Below are positions 1 through 11,724 of a stretch of 64,000 bases of DNA, one piece after another. Within the stretch, counting starts at the first letter, position 1; the number at the start of each line of letters is the position of its first letter. Both the position numbers and the translations under genes were made by a program. The notes below the pieces were generated by a model. The model worked only from the letters and a program-made list of their open reading frames with translations, was not told the DNA's origin and ran no database searches. The stretch lies in the NCBI GenBank assembly GCA_023653785.1, contig JAMKCH010001703.1, forward strand, positions 1-64,000. The letters are read 5' to 3'. The DNA is from Ophioderma brevispina (lineage: Eukaryota; Echinodermata; Ophiuroidea; Amphilepidida; Ophiodermatidae).

Positions 1-384
1 AGTAAATCACGACAAATATTCAGGAACCCACTCATTCAAGAATTTGTACACATACAGACAATTTATTATTGAAGGTTTTGTGATCGTAACCAATGGAGGT
101 TTTGCATAAGAGGAATGGACTATCCATCTGGAGGATGGAATAATGAGGTTTCGCTGCACGGTGTAGAGATTGGTAGGAGGCAATTTAGGTCACGTGAGTT
201 AGCACCAACAAAGGGCATTTCCGTAATCAAGACAGGAAAGGAAAAGTGCACGAACAATGAGGATGACGGATGTCCTTGTCAAGGTAGGGGCATAAGCGGC
301 GGATATGCGAAGTGGAAGTTACCGGAGATCGAGGATGTATTTGCTTGCCTCATTGTCTGGTTTTTCATCAAAAAAACACCCTAG
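1..384. other. No gene recognised
   Basis: I see no recognisable gene here. An open frame of about 89 codons (115-384, +) has no familiar motif and no convincing splice sites. The stretch adjoins the end of the LINE remnant that follows and may be its decayed flank. Confidence 0.3.
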
Positions 385-1190
385 GTGACGTTATATTGGC
401 GTGAGGGCTCGATGATGATACACCAAACTGCCAGCGTAGTTTGGGAAGCTTTGAAAGGCTTGCTATGTCTCCAGCTAAGAAAAAAATTCTGGTGTTTCAT
501 CGTTATGCTGTGAGTTTGTTTTTGTGCATCCATTGTCTTTTAAGTCAGCTTCACAATTTTGTAATCTGTTAAGGGCTGTTTGAGCTGAACCGGGAGCTTT
601 GATTGAATGATTGATAAATAGAGTGTGGTATCTGCATAGGATGAAAAGCAAACATTGAGTTAACGAATATCGCGCCCATGGGTTTGCTGTGTAGATAACA
701 AATTTAAAACTGCTCCAACTACAGAACCCTGTGGCACACCATAAAGAACTTTGGACTGTTCAGAAAAGACATTATCGATACATCCACTACTAGCTATTAG
801 ACTCAATGTAAATCCTTAAACCAACTAAGTGCCTATCCGAACCACCAATTCTATTCTGCAGGCGCTCGAGCAGCAAAACATGGTAAACAGTTGGCGAACG
901 CTGCAGACAGATCAAGAAGAGTACAAAGTAAAACCACCTATTGTCTGTCTACAGCATTCAACACATCAATTTTAAACTTAAGTAAAGGCAGTGTGGCTTA
1001 AGTAAAGCACGGTTCGGGTACTACAATTTGATGTAGGCCGATTGTCACTTCACCCAAAATGATAATTATTAATGTGAGTATTAAGCTGCGTTGTAACAAC
1101 CTTTTCAAGCACTTTTGACAAAAATAAATATTTGAGACTGGTCGGTAATTATGAAGGTCATTACGGTCTAGTGATGATTTACTTAACCTC
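385..1190 (-). pseudogene. Decayed non-LTR retrotransposon reverse transcriptase (CR1/L2-like)
   Basis: Read on the minus strand, broken frames give the ordered hallmarks of a LINE reverse transcriptase. NYRPVSNI lies at about 1126-1149 and is followed by a K-LEK-V-T-QL segment. DLSAAF lies at about 890-913 and is followed by RLQNRIGG. YGVPQGS lies at about 723-745, and YADTTLYLS at about 609-638. Catalytic positions are lost: the box normally YADD reads YADT, and the first catalytic Asp after AAF is gone. Several frameshifts and stops interrupt the frame, so it cannot make an enzyme. Motif order and wording fit the CR1/L2/Jockey group of non-LTR elements; the exact clade is inference. No 5' end, endonuclease or 3' tail is visible. 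Confidence 0.8.
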
Positions 1191-2190
1191 GTCTATAACG
1201 AGTCATTTTTTGTAACCAAAACTCCGAAGGGGGGGGGGGGGTGGGGTGGTTACCACACCCCCGTGATTTCGTTATGAACACCGCTCGATTCCTGTAAAAT
1301 TTGGTACCAAAGGATAGCTTAGAGTGTCGTCTTTCTATTGAGACCAAAATAAGTACAACATCCCCATATGACGTCACCATGACGGCATATGTTGAGGAGG
1401 AAAGTACGAAATATGTAATATAGGGTGGAGGAAAAATGATTATTTCGCAATTTTAGCGACTACAAACACCCATTTATAGACTATAAAATGATTTCGTTAT
1501 TAAACTAGTCATTTCCCAGGCAAGTAGAGTCAAAAACCGCATGAAAATCTGATGTTCCTAACCTTTTTGCGAAAAATTGGAATTTTTCACTGTCGTGGTG
1601 TGTGTCTATGGGAAATGGCAGTTTAAGTTTTGCTGACATGCGAACTTTATGACGTCATTGTGGACTAATGATAGGCATGTTGGTTACTCATTTTTGTATC
1701 CAAAGGAAGGAAAGAGGAGGACCATAGTATATATTGGTACCAAATCAAGTGTTAGTGAGGTTCCTGTGTTTGTGGTTAGAATGTTGTGGTACTTTCTCTT
1801 TCGGAGGGGGGTGGTTACCCCCCCCCCCTATAGATCACTTTTGGGATCACCCTGTATCTTAATATACCCCGGTGGATGGTGTTTTTGGATTCAAAAAGGA
1901 GCGGAAACATGTCCAATTGGCCACAATTACATTAAATAATTTGGCACCAAAAAAGGGGGGGTTGGAGGCAAGCCGGGGGGAAAAAAAACCTGAAGGGGGG
2001 GGGGGGTGGTACCACCCCACCCCCCCCTTCGGTAGCGAGGGGGTAAATTAATATATTGCGAAGATATCATGGCTCTTCCAGTGGATACAGGGAAATTACC
2101 AGTTCTCAACGACAAATTTATGATACGAGTGGTATGGAAGAAAAGTTTATGATTTTCAAAACCAAGTGGGTAATGGGTCGAGTACACTGA
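1190..2190. repeat. Interspersed repeat with G-run/C-run hairpins, copy 1
   Basis: The part 1190-1790 aligns by eye with 56110-56490 and with 60880-61080 plus 62216-62460. Shared wording includes a CTCCGAAGGGGG run, TTGGTACCA, AAATAAGTACAACATCCCC, ATGCGAAC and GACGTCATT. Three hairpins pair a G run with a C run around a GGT(T)ACCACC centre, at about 1228-1263, 1803-1831 and 1993-2029. There is no coding potential. Similar dispersed copies and the absence of ORFs suggest a non-autonomous element. The boundaries are approximate. Confidence 0.6.
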
Positions 2191-2899
2191 TTTACTTGTT
2201 ACAAAACCTAATCCAATATGTTCCTATTTCATCTGCAGTGGACCACTTTTTGAACTCTAAAACTATGCATTTGGATTGTTTTAAAAATCACCAATTTCAT
2301 CCGACCTATTCAGCAGGTGCAGTCACTGCTAGATTTCCAATATTCTAAAGGTGTTCTGATTTTGTGACACTTTTCTACCAAAAAAGCAGGCAAACCTTTG
2401 ACAAAGTGAATCCGTGAGTCAAGGTTGGTTTTAAGTCTATAAGACACGGTTATCCTGTTCAGAGGTATTACAGTTTTAAAACCCTTAGTTCTGCATCTGA
2501 TAACTTGTCTTTATAATATATTTTCTGTTTCAATTAACTGATTGACCCTCTTGCTTGGTCAATGTACGCTTTTCCTGTTTTCAGGGGGGGGTACGAGATT
2601 TTCGCCCACTTGTGCTCATACCTGCGACCGAAACCTTGAGTTGGAATCTTAATTTCATTACTGTACCATGGAAAAGCGGGTTCTTTCTATTTGTCCTGAT
2701 TTTAACCTTTTCTGGTGCATGCTGGTTGAGGACGGACGTACGAACTTTGGAATGATACAGTGTAACCACCTGTCAACTGTTAAGTCACTGGGATATCTTA
2801 ATTTCATCTTAATTATATAGTTATACATATTAGAGCCAAATAATCAGATGAGGAAAAATGATAAAAACGTGTATTTTGTGTTGATTCTCTCTTGAAAAG
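2191..2899. other. No gene seen
   Basis: I see no gene, RNA or clear repeat border in this stretch. It contains a short G run near 2584 and several short open frames without recognisable content. Confidence 0.3.
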
Positions 2900-3130
2900 G
2901 GCATTTTCAACTGGGTTTCTGCTTTTAAAATGGCGGCCATCTTGGATTTTTCAAATAATCAAAACGTGGCCTTTCAAGATACATTATAATTTACATTTCC
3001 TACCTAAAACATGAAATGATTATTAAAAAAAAAAATTACCAAGCATTTTGAGTGTCTTGTCCATGGAAACTGCAATTTGGGGTTTTTACAGTGAAATGGC
3101 GGCCATCTTGGGATTTTCTCAAAATTGCCC
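2900..3130. repeat. Paired GGCGGCCATCTTGG motif
   Basis: The phrase AAATGGCGGCCATCTTGG occurs at about 2928-2945 and again at about 3095-3112, each followed by a (G)GATTTT tract. The core matches the known YY1 consensus (GCCATNTT) in both orientations around the CGGCC centre. Similar ATGG/CCAT wording recurs inside the long-TIR element at 51.5-53.0 kb, which suggests repeat-borne motifs rather than a host promoter. Confidence 0.4.
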
Positions 3131-3589
3131 AAGGGTGGCAAATTTACACCCCCTGGATTCCATATATACCTTTCAAAGAGGTATAATCAGCTGAGAAAAA
3201 ACTTTATCAGAGATTTTCATCTACTCCTGCCTCCGCTGACTGGACTAGTTGACCAAAGGGGCGAGGATTTGGGCTTATCATTTCAGTTGACAATGGTTGA
3301 GGCTAAGCTTTACAACCATTCCAAAAAATTCAATTGTGAAAAAAGATCATAGCGCTTACTGTTAGTGGAGTTTCGATAATTATTTATCTGTAATGATGCA
3401 TTATGATTATATTTATGATTTAGTACATGAATAAGACTGGTAGCTCTTACAGGAAGCAATACGGCAAACACTAAACATATTAGAATTTCGCGGTTCTCGG
3501 CTTTCGCGGTTTGCGGGCGGGGGTGTTAGGTCCGTGCGGACCTTATCAGCGCGTGACCTGTATCATTGGGTAGGTAAACTTTGTCACAC

Positions 3590-4165
3590 CTTAGGGTCCT
3601 GTCTGACTACCGACAACAGGTCCCTTACTTACTGCTCCAAAGTCCCAATGTATTTTCTCATCAGAACTACCAAAGAACCCCCTTCACAACCTTTGAAGCC
3701 CTTCCCAGCGCCACAGAGGCGTCCTTCCCAAATAACCCAGATCCCCCTTATTCATTATACCAAAGGTGGCCCTTTCCCCAACTAACTTAGGTTCCCCTCC
3801 TTTCCAATAACCACATGGCAAATTTTTACATATCCACACCCTATCCCTTTAATTGTCTATATGGCCAAATCCCAACTACCCATCCCAACGACCGTGGTCT
3901 TTTTGGATTACAATTGATGCCGTCATTCGCTATATGATGTTGAGCAGAATGCGCTTGACGGAATAAATGGCAATACATCATTTTAATACCATGAAACCTC
4001 TACCAGCTTCCTTCTCAACTTACCCAGAGTTCCCTTCCCAACTACCCCGGGGTTATCTTTCCAACAACACCCGGGTTCCACATTATACAAAGATTGTTTG
4101 CCAATCACCCCCTTCACCAAAACAACCCTTCCCAACCCAATTCAGGTTCTCATTTTCACCAAATT
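3590..4165. repeat. Degenerate pyrimidine-rich repeat
   Basis: The + strand is strongly C/T-biased and keeps returning to short phrases such as CCCTTCCCAA, AACTACCC and GGTTCCC(C/A). Spacing is irregular and the units are diverged. The overlapping open frames here are rich in Pro, Ser and Thr because of composition and are not believable genes. Confidence 0.4.
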
Positions 4166-4169
4166 AAAA

Positions 4170-4569
4170 AATTAAATTAAAAAAAAAAAAAAATTAATTG
4201 AGTTGGGTTCTCGTATCGATATTTCGTATTTTAATTCTTTTAAACTTTTAGTTACTTACTAACGTTGTTCGTAGTGATGCTCAAGTTTCATTGTTCATTT
4301 AATTTTACTGTTTTTATTTTACTTAGTAGTTTAATAAGAAACCATGCCACATTTTCCTGAACAAACTTACTTTTCATATTTTATCAACGTGTATTTTTGG
4401 TATTTTTCATAGGCTTCAACTAAATTTATATTGTTTGGTTTTTATTATTTTGTCTTGCTTAAGTATTTTCTGTTATTAACAAACTCGTCGTGGGGTGGTT
4501 AAATGTTACATTTTGTTTCAACGCCAAACTTCCAAAGGTATTTTTTTTGAAATTACTTTAATTATAAAA
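4170..4569. other. AT-rich, no gene seen
   Basis: This is AT-rich sequence with A and T runs and no recognisable gene. It may be the upstream part of the LINE remnant that follows, but no motif is left to show it. Confidence 0.25.
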
Positions 4570-5560
4570 ACAGTCGTAACACGAAAGGCACAGGTGATTT
4601 TTACGTTTGAGCCATTGTAAAACAAGGTTTGCATCAAGAGGGATACGAACAATGGGCTCACAATACTGGAATGAATTGTCGCCGAATATTAAGTGAACAT
4701 TCTAAAAAACGTGTGCGTTTAAAAAGAAGCTTAAAGCGACACTGACACTTTGAAAATAGTGCGCCCTAAAGATTTTCAAAATGGATTATTTTTGCATGGT
4801 TGTAAGGCTTGTTTTATATCAAAAGCCCTCACCCGAAAATGATTAAGACCAAATCAGTTTACTTATGGGTAAACAGAACGATTATAATTTAACGTCCCCG
4901 GGCCCAGACGACGAAATGGCGTTTAACACAAGAAACACGCAAGCCGTATACATGTTTCCCACGCTATTGCCACACTCATCTGTCTTGATCGGTCTATAAC
5001 CTTTGTGGTTTTAATAAGCAGTGAGTACGAGTCAAAAAATATTATGTATATACACATTTTTGTGGATTAAAGTTATGAAAACTTAAAAGTTTGCCTACAA
5101 AATACTCTGGATGTATTTGTATCATCATCTCAATGTCCCTATCGGTTTTGGTGTATGTTATTTTGAGTGTAAAATTATATCTCTGTTCTTCCAAAATGGC
5201 CTAGACTATCATTTGGGGCAAAAGAAGCAAATTGAAGAAATTATATTTGTGAAAATGTGCCAGTGCCGCTTTAAGCTTCATTGATTTGTGTGTTGTTTAT
5301 AACTAGATTTAACTTAATTTTGTTGCATTTGTTCTTTTGCTTTGATCATTAACTGGTCACAATACGCTACCTACATATTTAGTTGCAAACAGTTTTGTAG
5401 TTTTTATTTTTGTAATTATTTTTTTTTACATATATTTTATGAAACGAGGGGCCCTACGTCTGGCCAACTTTGGGGCCTTTTGGTCACCTCCGATATATAA
5501 TTGTATTATTTTTTCTCACTTCCCTTGTATTGTACTCATTATAACTGTCAATGATTAGGA
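4570..5560 (+). pseudogene. 3' end of a decayed LINE, split by a MITE
   Basis: Just before the MITE the broken frames resemble the C-terminal tail of CR1-like reverse transcriptases. A SQYWNELSPNIK phrase at about 4655-4690 is followed by FKKKLK at about 4712-4730. Related LINE proteins end in a WN-LP--I pattern and then FKK-LK. The MITE 4731-5275 interrupts right after this. The continuation at 5276-5560 reads into an AT-rich untranslated tail. Frameshifts and stops show that it is dead. Identification rests on short motifs only. Confidence 0.5.
4731..5275 (+). mobile_element. TTAA-flanked MITE, copy 1
   Basis: A 545-bp element without coding capacity starts TTAAAGCGACACTGACAC and ends GTGCCAGTGCCGCTTTAA, giving terminal inverted repeats of about 18-22 bp with few mismatches. 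TTAA lies at both ends. The host reads AAGAAGC-TTAA on one side and TTAA-GCTTC on the other, as expected for a TTAA target duplication inside a LINE tail. A second copy lies at 35670-36196 in the opposite orientation and is similar along its whole length. TTAA targets suggest piggyBac-type mobilisation, which is inference. Confidence 0.85.
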
Positions 5561-5734
5561 AATTATAAAAGAAGTAGTTTATCCATTATCTTTACTTTTA
5601 AAGATTTTTATTTTATTATTTTTAATTAGTACATTGTTTATGATGTATTTTAGTTTAGTGGCATTTTTTAGTATGTTATTAATTTATTGTGTTATTAATT
5701 TTTGTTTACTGAATGGTGGGCAACACGTAGGCCA

Positions 5735-5960
5735 CAATAAAAAAAAACTAATAAAACAAATGCAATGGAAACAAAAGAAAAATAAATTTAAATATAAATA
5801 AAATAAAAAAAATCCAAAGAATATTAACAATTGAACAATGAGTTAGTGAAAAAAAAGAAAATGCTAAAAGGACAAATAGAAAAGACAAATACAAAATAAG
5901 AATTTCAAAGAAAAACAATATTAAATTTAAGTAAAAATACATACAATAAATAAGCCCAAA
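5735..5960. repeat. A-rich low-complexity tract
   Basis: The + strand is mostly A with scattered single C, T and G. The overlapping minus-strand open frames are runs of Phe, Leu and Ile that follow from composition and are not genes. The tract resembles, more mildly, the A-rich island at 61.1-62.2 kb. Confidence 0.5.
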
Positions 5961-6429
5961 AACAGAAAAAAAGGGAAAATGAAAAAGGAGAAACACAAGC
6001 AAATAACGGCCCACCTTCCTGATAACAAAAACAGTCAAACAAGAACAAAATAAATACATACAGTGCGCAGATACATTGGACCGTGCGCACACTGGTCACA
6101 GGCGGATGGAAGGACAGATCGCGGCACATTTACACGGACTCTAATAAGAAAAAGTAATATTTACCGAGAATAAAAGCAAGCCAAATTACTCACACACACA
6201 TTATGAACGGTGTGTCCTATAGCCTATAAAAGAATGAAAACATTACAAATCTAATTGATAATTTCTACCTCAGTAAAATTCATACAGGCCCTTATTTCCG
6301 CAAAATTACGCGATACAATTAACCACGTTACTAAGTTTAACCAAACGCTCAATTTCTTGAAACATCCACATGGCGTAGTTCGGGGAAAAAAAAACGAAAA
6401 CAAAACGATCAATTTCTTGATGAAAACAA
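5961..6429. other. No gene seen
   Basis: I see no gene here. Two short open frames on opposite strands cover the same bases (about 6255-6520), and neither has a recognisable motif. Confidence 0.25.
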
Positions 6430-7165
6430 TTGCCTCACAATTCCGTCCAAAGTTCACCTTTTTCTTCCCCAAAAAACAAAATAAAACAAGCCTTTCGGCC
6501 CTTGAGAAGATTCAACACATAACATAGCAATTATGCTCCAAACACGCCTTTCACTCATATCAAAACCATTGACAGAAGCAGGGGGGTAGGACACGACCTG
6601 CTCGATTGGGCTTGGGGATTTCCACAAACGGTAATTTGAACATGCTACGTGCGATTTCCTATGGTAGGCCTGTGGTACTCGGTTTCATTACAAAATCCTC
6701 CTCTTAAACCCTAGTCAATAAATCTTAGGAATATCATGATAAATAAGATAATAAATTATTGACTTCAAAATCCGTCGGGGTTAGTGGATTAACCCCTAGT
6801 AAAAGTGTAATTTCACAATCACGCATGAAGATTTAAATATTCGTGACAGGCTAGACTTATGCAATCTAGTTGTAAAACGTCGATACGCGGAATAGGCCTC
6901 CTACCGTTAAGTCGTTTGAAAGGAACTAGCACTCGAGTGAGCCGGATGTTGAGCCGATCATCTGAATTCATTGCTTGTTGCTGTTAGGAATGGCATGTCC
7001 TACCCCACTGAACAAAGTTCAAATTTACTCACAATGCGAAAGGCAGTACCTACCCCCAATACGTACCAATTACTGTCTTCTGCCGAAACATTTTTGGACC
7101 CTCAATTAATGTACAGACTGGACGGTCTGCTAACAAAGTCGGGCCACACATATTTCGTACCCTGA
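6430..7165 (+). repeat. Diverged, interrupted copy of the 8.2-8.5 kb repeat
   Basis: 6440-6585 matches 8258-8390 and 12055-12175, sharing phrases such as AACAAGCCTTT-GGCCCT and AGAAGATTCAACAC. 7005-7135 matches 8395-8520 and 12180-12310, sharing AAGGCAGTACCTACCCC and ACAGACT. About 420 bp (6586-7004) present here is absent from the other copies, so it is an insertion in this copy or a deletion in theirs. No coding function is visible. Confidence 0.55.
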
Positions 7166-7896
7166 TTGAAGTAGTAGTGAGTGCCCCACCATCACCCCCC
7201 CCTCCATAAATCTCATTTTCTGGTATATTCTATTTTATAATTCCATTACCAGCCGGCTTCTTTCTAATCTGCACTGAACATGGTCTTCCAAATTTTAACC
7301 TAAAATAAAATATATCTCTGAAAGCACATGTCATGTTTAAGATATCAAATATGGGCTGTTTTTTTTCTAATTTACAACATTTTTGGATTATAATAAAAAA
7401 AAAAAAAAACAAACAATCTTCCCACCCAAAAAGCAAAAGTAATTATTTTTTTTATCTATTTAGTTAGCAAAAAGGAAACTCTTGTCAAGTAGCAGACAAT
7501 ACAAAAAAACATGTAGGCCTATAGCAGAGAAGCCACGGAGCGATCTTGAAGTGGCCACAAGGCAATTAAAGGATTATGATGCATGTATTTCAGGCATATC
7601 ACTTCAACAAACAATACAATATCCCATACCACAATATGGAGGTTTTGACAGCACATCTGTAACGATTCGCATATCCAAGTATTCAGATTACTTTGCACAT
7701 GTATTATGGGATATCGGATTTGTCACATACCATAAAAGCATTTACACATTCATTAAAGCATGATTAAAGAGGCCACAAGATGAGATTTAGATCATTAATC
7801 AATTTCACCATATCCAATAATACAATAGATGAGGCATTAGACTGCATATATAGATCGCGAGTTAACATTATAACCAGCATATTTAAGATAAGTTGC
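7166..7896. other. No gene recognised
   Basis: The stretch contains a C run near 7194, an A run near 7392 and an open frame of 93 codons (7482-7763, +) whose product I do not recognise. There are no clear splice sites, and the frame could be chance. Confidence 0.25.
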
Positions 7897-10800
7897 ACAC
7901 AATGCATTGGGACTATGGATTTGATACATTGATTCTTAATGTACATTATTCAGTCCAAAATTGCAACGTCAAGGAAGACCATCTCGCAAAAAAAAAAGGT
8001 AACATTGGGGTCCGATACAAAACAACAACAATTATTAGCCTTCGTTAGTAAACATCGAAAATGTTCTCTGTTACAAATTCTCGCCATATGCTTCCGATTT
8101 CAATATTTTTTAACATTTTATAACACCGCTACTCCGAGCATACTCTCTTAGACCATTTCCTCACTAGGTGTATACTCCCCATGTAGCACAGGCGAACATA
8201 TTCCAATTTGGCAAATCTGTAGATTGTACTTCATTCTGGAAATAACTTGCCTCAGACTTCATCCAAAAATCCACCCTTTTTCCTTCACAAAAAAACAAAC
8301 AAGCCTTTTGGCCCTGGAGAAGAAGTCAACACGTTAACATATCCAATTTTAGCTATAAACACCGCTCTCTCTATCCAAAACGGTTGACAGGAGGAAGTTC
8401 AATTTTTCTAACAATGCAAAAGGAATACCACCCCCATACGTGCACATACTTAATGTATTTCTGTCAGCACATTTTGCGCATTTTCAAAAGTAGACCACTT
8501 CCAATATAAAGACTAAAGTCTGATAACAAATCAGATTAAATGAGACCTACATTGAGCAGTGATTGACAAATATGTTTACTATTCTCAGTGTTCTCCGTTG
8601 GACTATAACTGATTGCCAAGAAGTTGAGTAGAAATAGAAATTGATACTAGCAGAAAGATACACTTCCTTAGAAGGAGATGTTCAACTGTTACTTCAAAGG
8701 ACAAACTGTTCATCCGCCTATCTTAATTGCCTTAAATACGATTGATTCGATCAAACGACGTGCGCTTCTTGTGATTAGACATTTAATAAACCTGTCATTA
8801 AATTCCCAGAAACTATTCAATTACCCAGCTGTCAAAGGATTTACAACAAAGTCATTACACACAACTTTGGTCGTGACCAGTACAGCCCAAACGATACTCT
8901 TCTGGCATCACATAAAGACAAACTGTCCCCAAATTTTCAACAGCATTTTGGAATCTTTTGACACGTCGGACACAACCAGGTATGGTTCAGTTGTATTAAA
9001 AATGCATTTATCTAATCATTCATTCATATCGTATTCACAGGAAACTAACCGGATATGTTAAATTGGCTAAAATAACAACATCCTTTATTGACCTCAAAAC
9101 AGGAAATCAAGGGCTAATTTTTGCTGTTTTCTTTTGTTGTTAATAAAGTCCATGGTTTTCCTCAATTATTTCGCCAATGTAAAAATAAATAATGTTTTAC
9201 GTTGTAAGAACAAAACTTGGAGTTAATTACCAGCAGAGAAATTTAGCTGACTATTAACAAACTGTTTTAGTATAGCAGGTGGCAATTATCTTCCTGTTCT
9301 GAAACTTTCCTGGATGGCCAAGTGAGTCGGATGCACAGATTACTTCAAAGGTTTTTGCAATCGAGCGGCCCTTGAAGTTACCCAACAATGAGCTTGTGAA
9401 TGAGAGTAACCTGGGTAACTCGGGATATTTTAAATCGAGCCATCTTTCTTCTCTCATCTTATCTTCTAGGATGCAAAAATGCTATTTCACACAGTTGAAA
9501 GTATATCGTAACTGAACCCATCATAAATCGTTGGGCTCTTAATTCTCAATTGCTTTCATATAACATGATGCGCAGGACAGCAATCCTCTTAGACTGTATG
9601 TTAACACTTAAGTGACAATGGGGGGGGGGGGGGTCTAGGGACCCCTCCACATTTGTTTTCGCGCTGGGGCCCGCTTTACGCATGGCTTTTTTGCGCCCGC
9701 GATTTTGTTTTTTTAATTGTTGACTTTTAAATGCAGCTCTTTTCATCCCAAAATAATTAATAATCGCGCCAAGACGTTAATGAGTTAATTAGGGAGGGTC
9801 CCAGGGACCCCCACCGGGCACTAACGGACGTAATTGAGAATATTTTAAAAATACAAACGAACCAAACCAAATTTTGTTTGGATATGTGTTCACACATACA
9901 TATAAGTAAAACACTTATTAGTAAACAATAAAAATAATTAACCGTTTATGTGGTGAAAGAAAAATATTTCATTGTGGACGTTGCCTAAACGATACAGAGT
10001 CTATGGGGAAAAGACGTGTATTTTGCAACCTCCCGTAAAAAATACAGGACTCCTAAAACTGCATGTTTTATTGTTAAATAGATGTCATTTGGTTTCTTCT
10101 AGAGTAGATTCAACATAAAATAATGTTTTCAATGTTTTAATTGTAAGGCAGAAGCTCGTTTGAATTTCCGTCTTTTTGCCCATTTTTCGCGTTTGTTTTG
10201 AAAACACTGTTTGGCCCCCCTAATTTGCCGACCAAATAAACAAATTTAATTTTTATCCACACTGTGTATAAATTGCGTACAAAAATTACCCCGGGAAAGG
10301 GGTTTACTTATGGGGAGTCCATGGAACCCCCCCCCCCCCCCCTTGCGGCCCAACGGGAGTGAAAACCCCTTGGTCATTAAGTGTTTAAAGGGTATTTCGT
10401 GATTGTTATGGTTCACTTGATATGACCAAAATGCTGGTATTAATAATAATAATAAGAAGAAGAAGACAACAACAACAATATTTTGCACATAATTTCAGTT
10501 ATAATCTTCGATATGGGGATAGTGGACAGAAGAAAGCTTTACGTCGCGATCGGTGCAAAAAAACACGATGTATGAAATCCGCTCGTCGATCTTTAACTGG
10601 AATGGGATCCGTTAAATGAGCTATTTAAAACAATACAGCTAAACATTATAAAATAAAAGTCCTTATCCGGAGGTAACAAAAAGCATTCATCTCGGGGTAA
10701 GGCCCCTTAACTCCACGTATGGAATCAGTTTCCATATCAATGCTGAACCCCAAAAAGATCTTATCTGGGAGTTAGCTTATCTCGGATCATTAGGTCCTTA

Positions 10801-11724
10801 TCTCCTCTTGCGATATATAACAAAGCTGAAACTCAAATAACGCGTATTATCCGGGTGTTAGTAAGCTGATGAGCCCAAAACAGGCCTTCTTCTAATTGCG
10901 ATAAAACCAAAGCTGAACCCCACAACGGGTCTATCAACAGACTAACAAAGCTTATCCCTGGATAACGTTTCTTATCTCCAGCAGGAAAGCATTATATCAA
11001 GGTAAGCTTTGCGAACTAGAGATGATAAACGACAATATGTGGGATTCACTTGTTACCTCCCATCAGCTTAACAGAGGTTATATCAATATGGGCTTCTTCA
11101 TTTCGATGATAAGAACCTTTAAGTTAGAGCAAACTTAAATTTTGGCAGTTGAATAAGCTTATAAGTGAAGCATAAGTCTGTATAAATTATCATAAGTTAC
11201 TTTTTCCAACTGACGCAATTACAGAAAAGGAAGCAAACGGCAGTGTTCAAAATCGGAATCTCCATTCCATCTACGTGTTGTAGCCTAGTAAGTGTCCGAA
11301 CGGACAGAGTAGAGTAAGACTAAAAACTTCCGATTTTGTCCTTATTGTGTTGCTTCTATTCATCATTGGCAGTGTATTAAGGATACCGGATTGGTACAAA
11401 CCATGCAAAAAAAAAACCTGATTTTTTAGATTTTCTGAGTTGAGCACAAATCACTGATGCCTTTAAGCGACATTGCAAATAAGCGTCCCATGTTCTGGTC
11501 AGATCGGATGGTGGTTTTAAAAAGTAGGACTTTGAATTAGGCACGTTCAAAAGATTAAGAATGTCTTGATTGGTATTTTGATGGTAGCACAGGTGAATCG
11601 AAAGTACGTGGATAAATATATTAAAAATATGTACATTATAAATTAGGAATGACTGATGTGGATCTCTACCGGTGAGGAAGATTGGCGTGTTAAATGGTAT
11701 GGGACCAAGGATATACAGGTTTTC
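7897..11724 (+). repeat. 3.8-kb tandem duplication, copy A
   Basis: From CACAATGCATTG (about 7898) to 11724 the sequence is colinear with 11725-15480. The copies share the same order of landmarks: the interspersed repeat, a G run with GGGACC, a (TAA)(AAG)(CAA) microsatellite, the TTATC/GATAA array, and the CTGATTTTTTAGATTTTCTGA end. They differ by very frequent one- to three-base indels, often in homopolymers, and fewer substitutions. No gene is recognisable. The open frames inside, up to 139 codons on the minus strand at 11377-11796, are not kept between copies, which argues against coding. Confidence 0.8.
10655..11110. repeat. TTATC/GATAA motif array in copy A
   Basis: Phrases of the form CTTATC(T/C)(C/G)GG, CCCTGGATAACG and GCTGAACCCCAAA alternate at 20-40-bp spacing, with GATAA cores facing both ways. 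The counterpart in copy B is about 14425-14905. Similar wording occurs at 55600-56110 and 60450-60880. GATAA is the known core of GATA-factor sites, but repetition inside mobile DNA is the simpler explanation. Confidence 0.5.
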
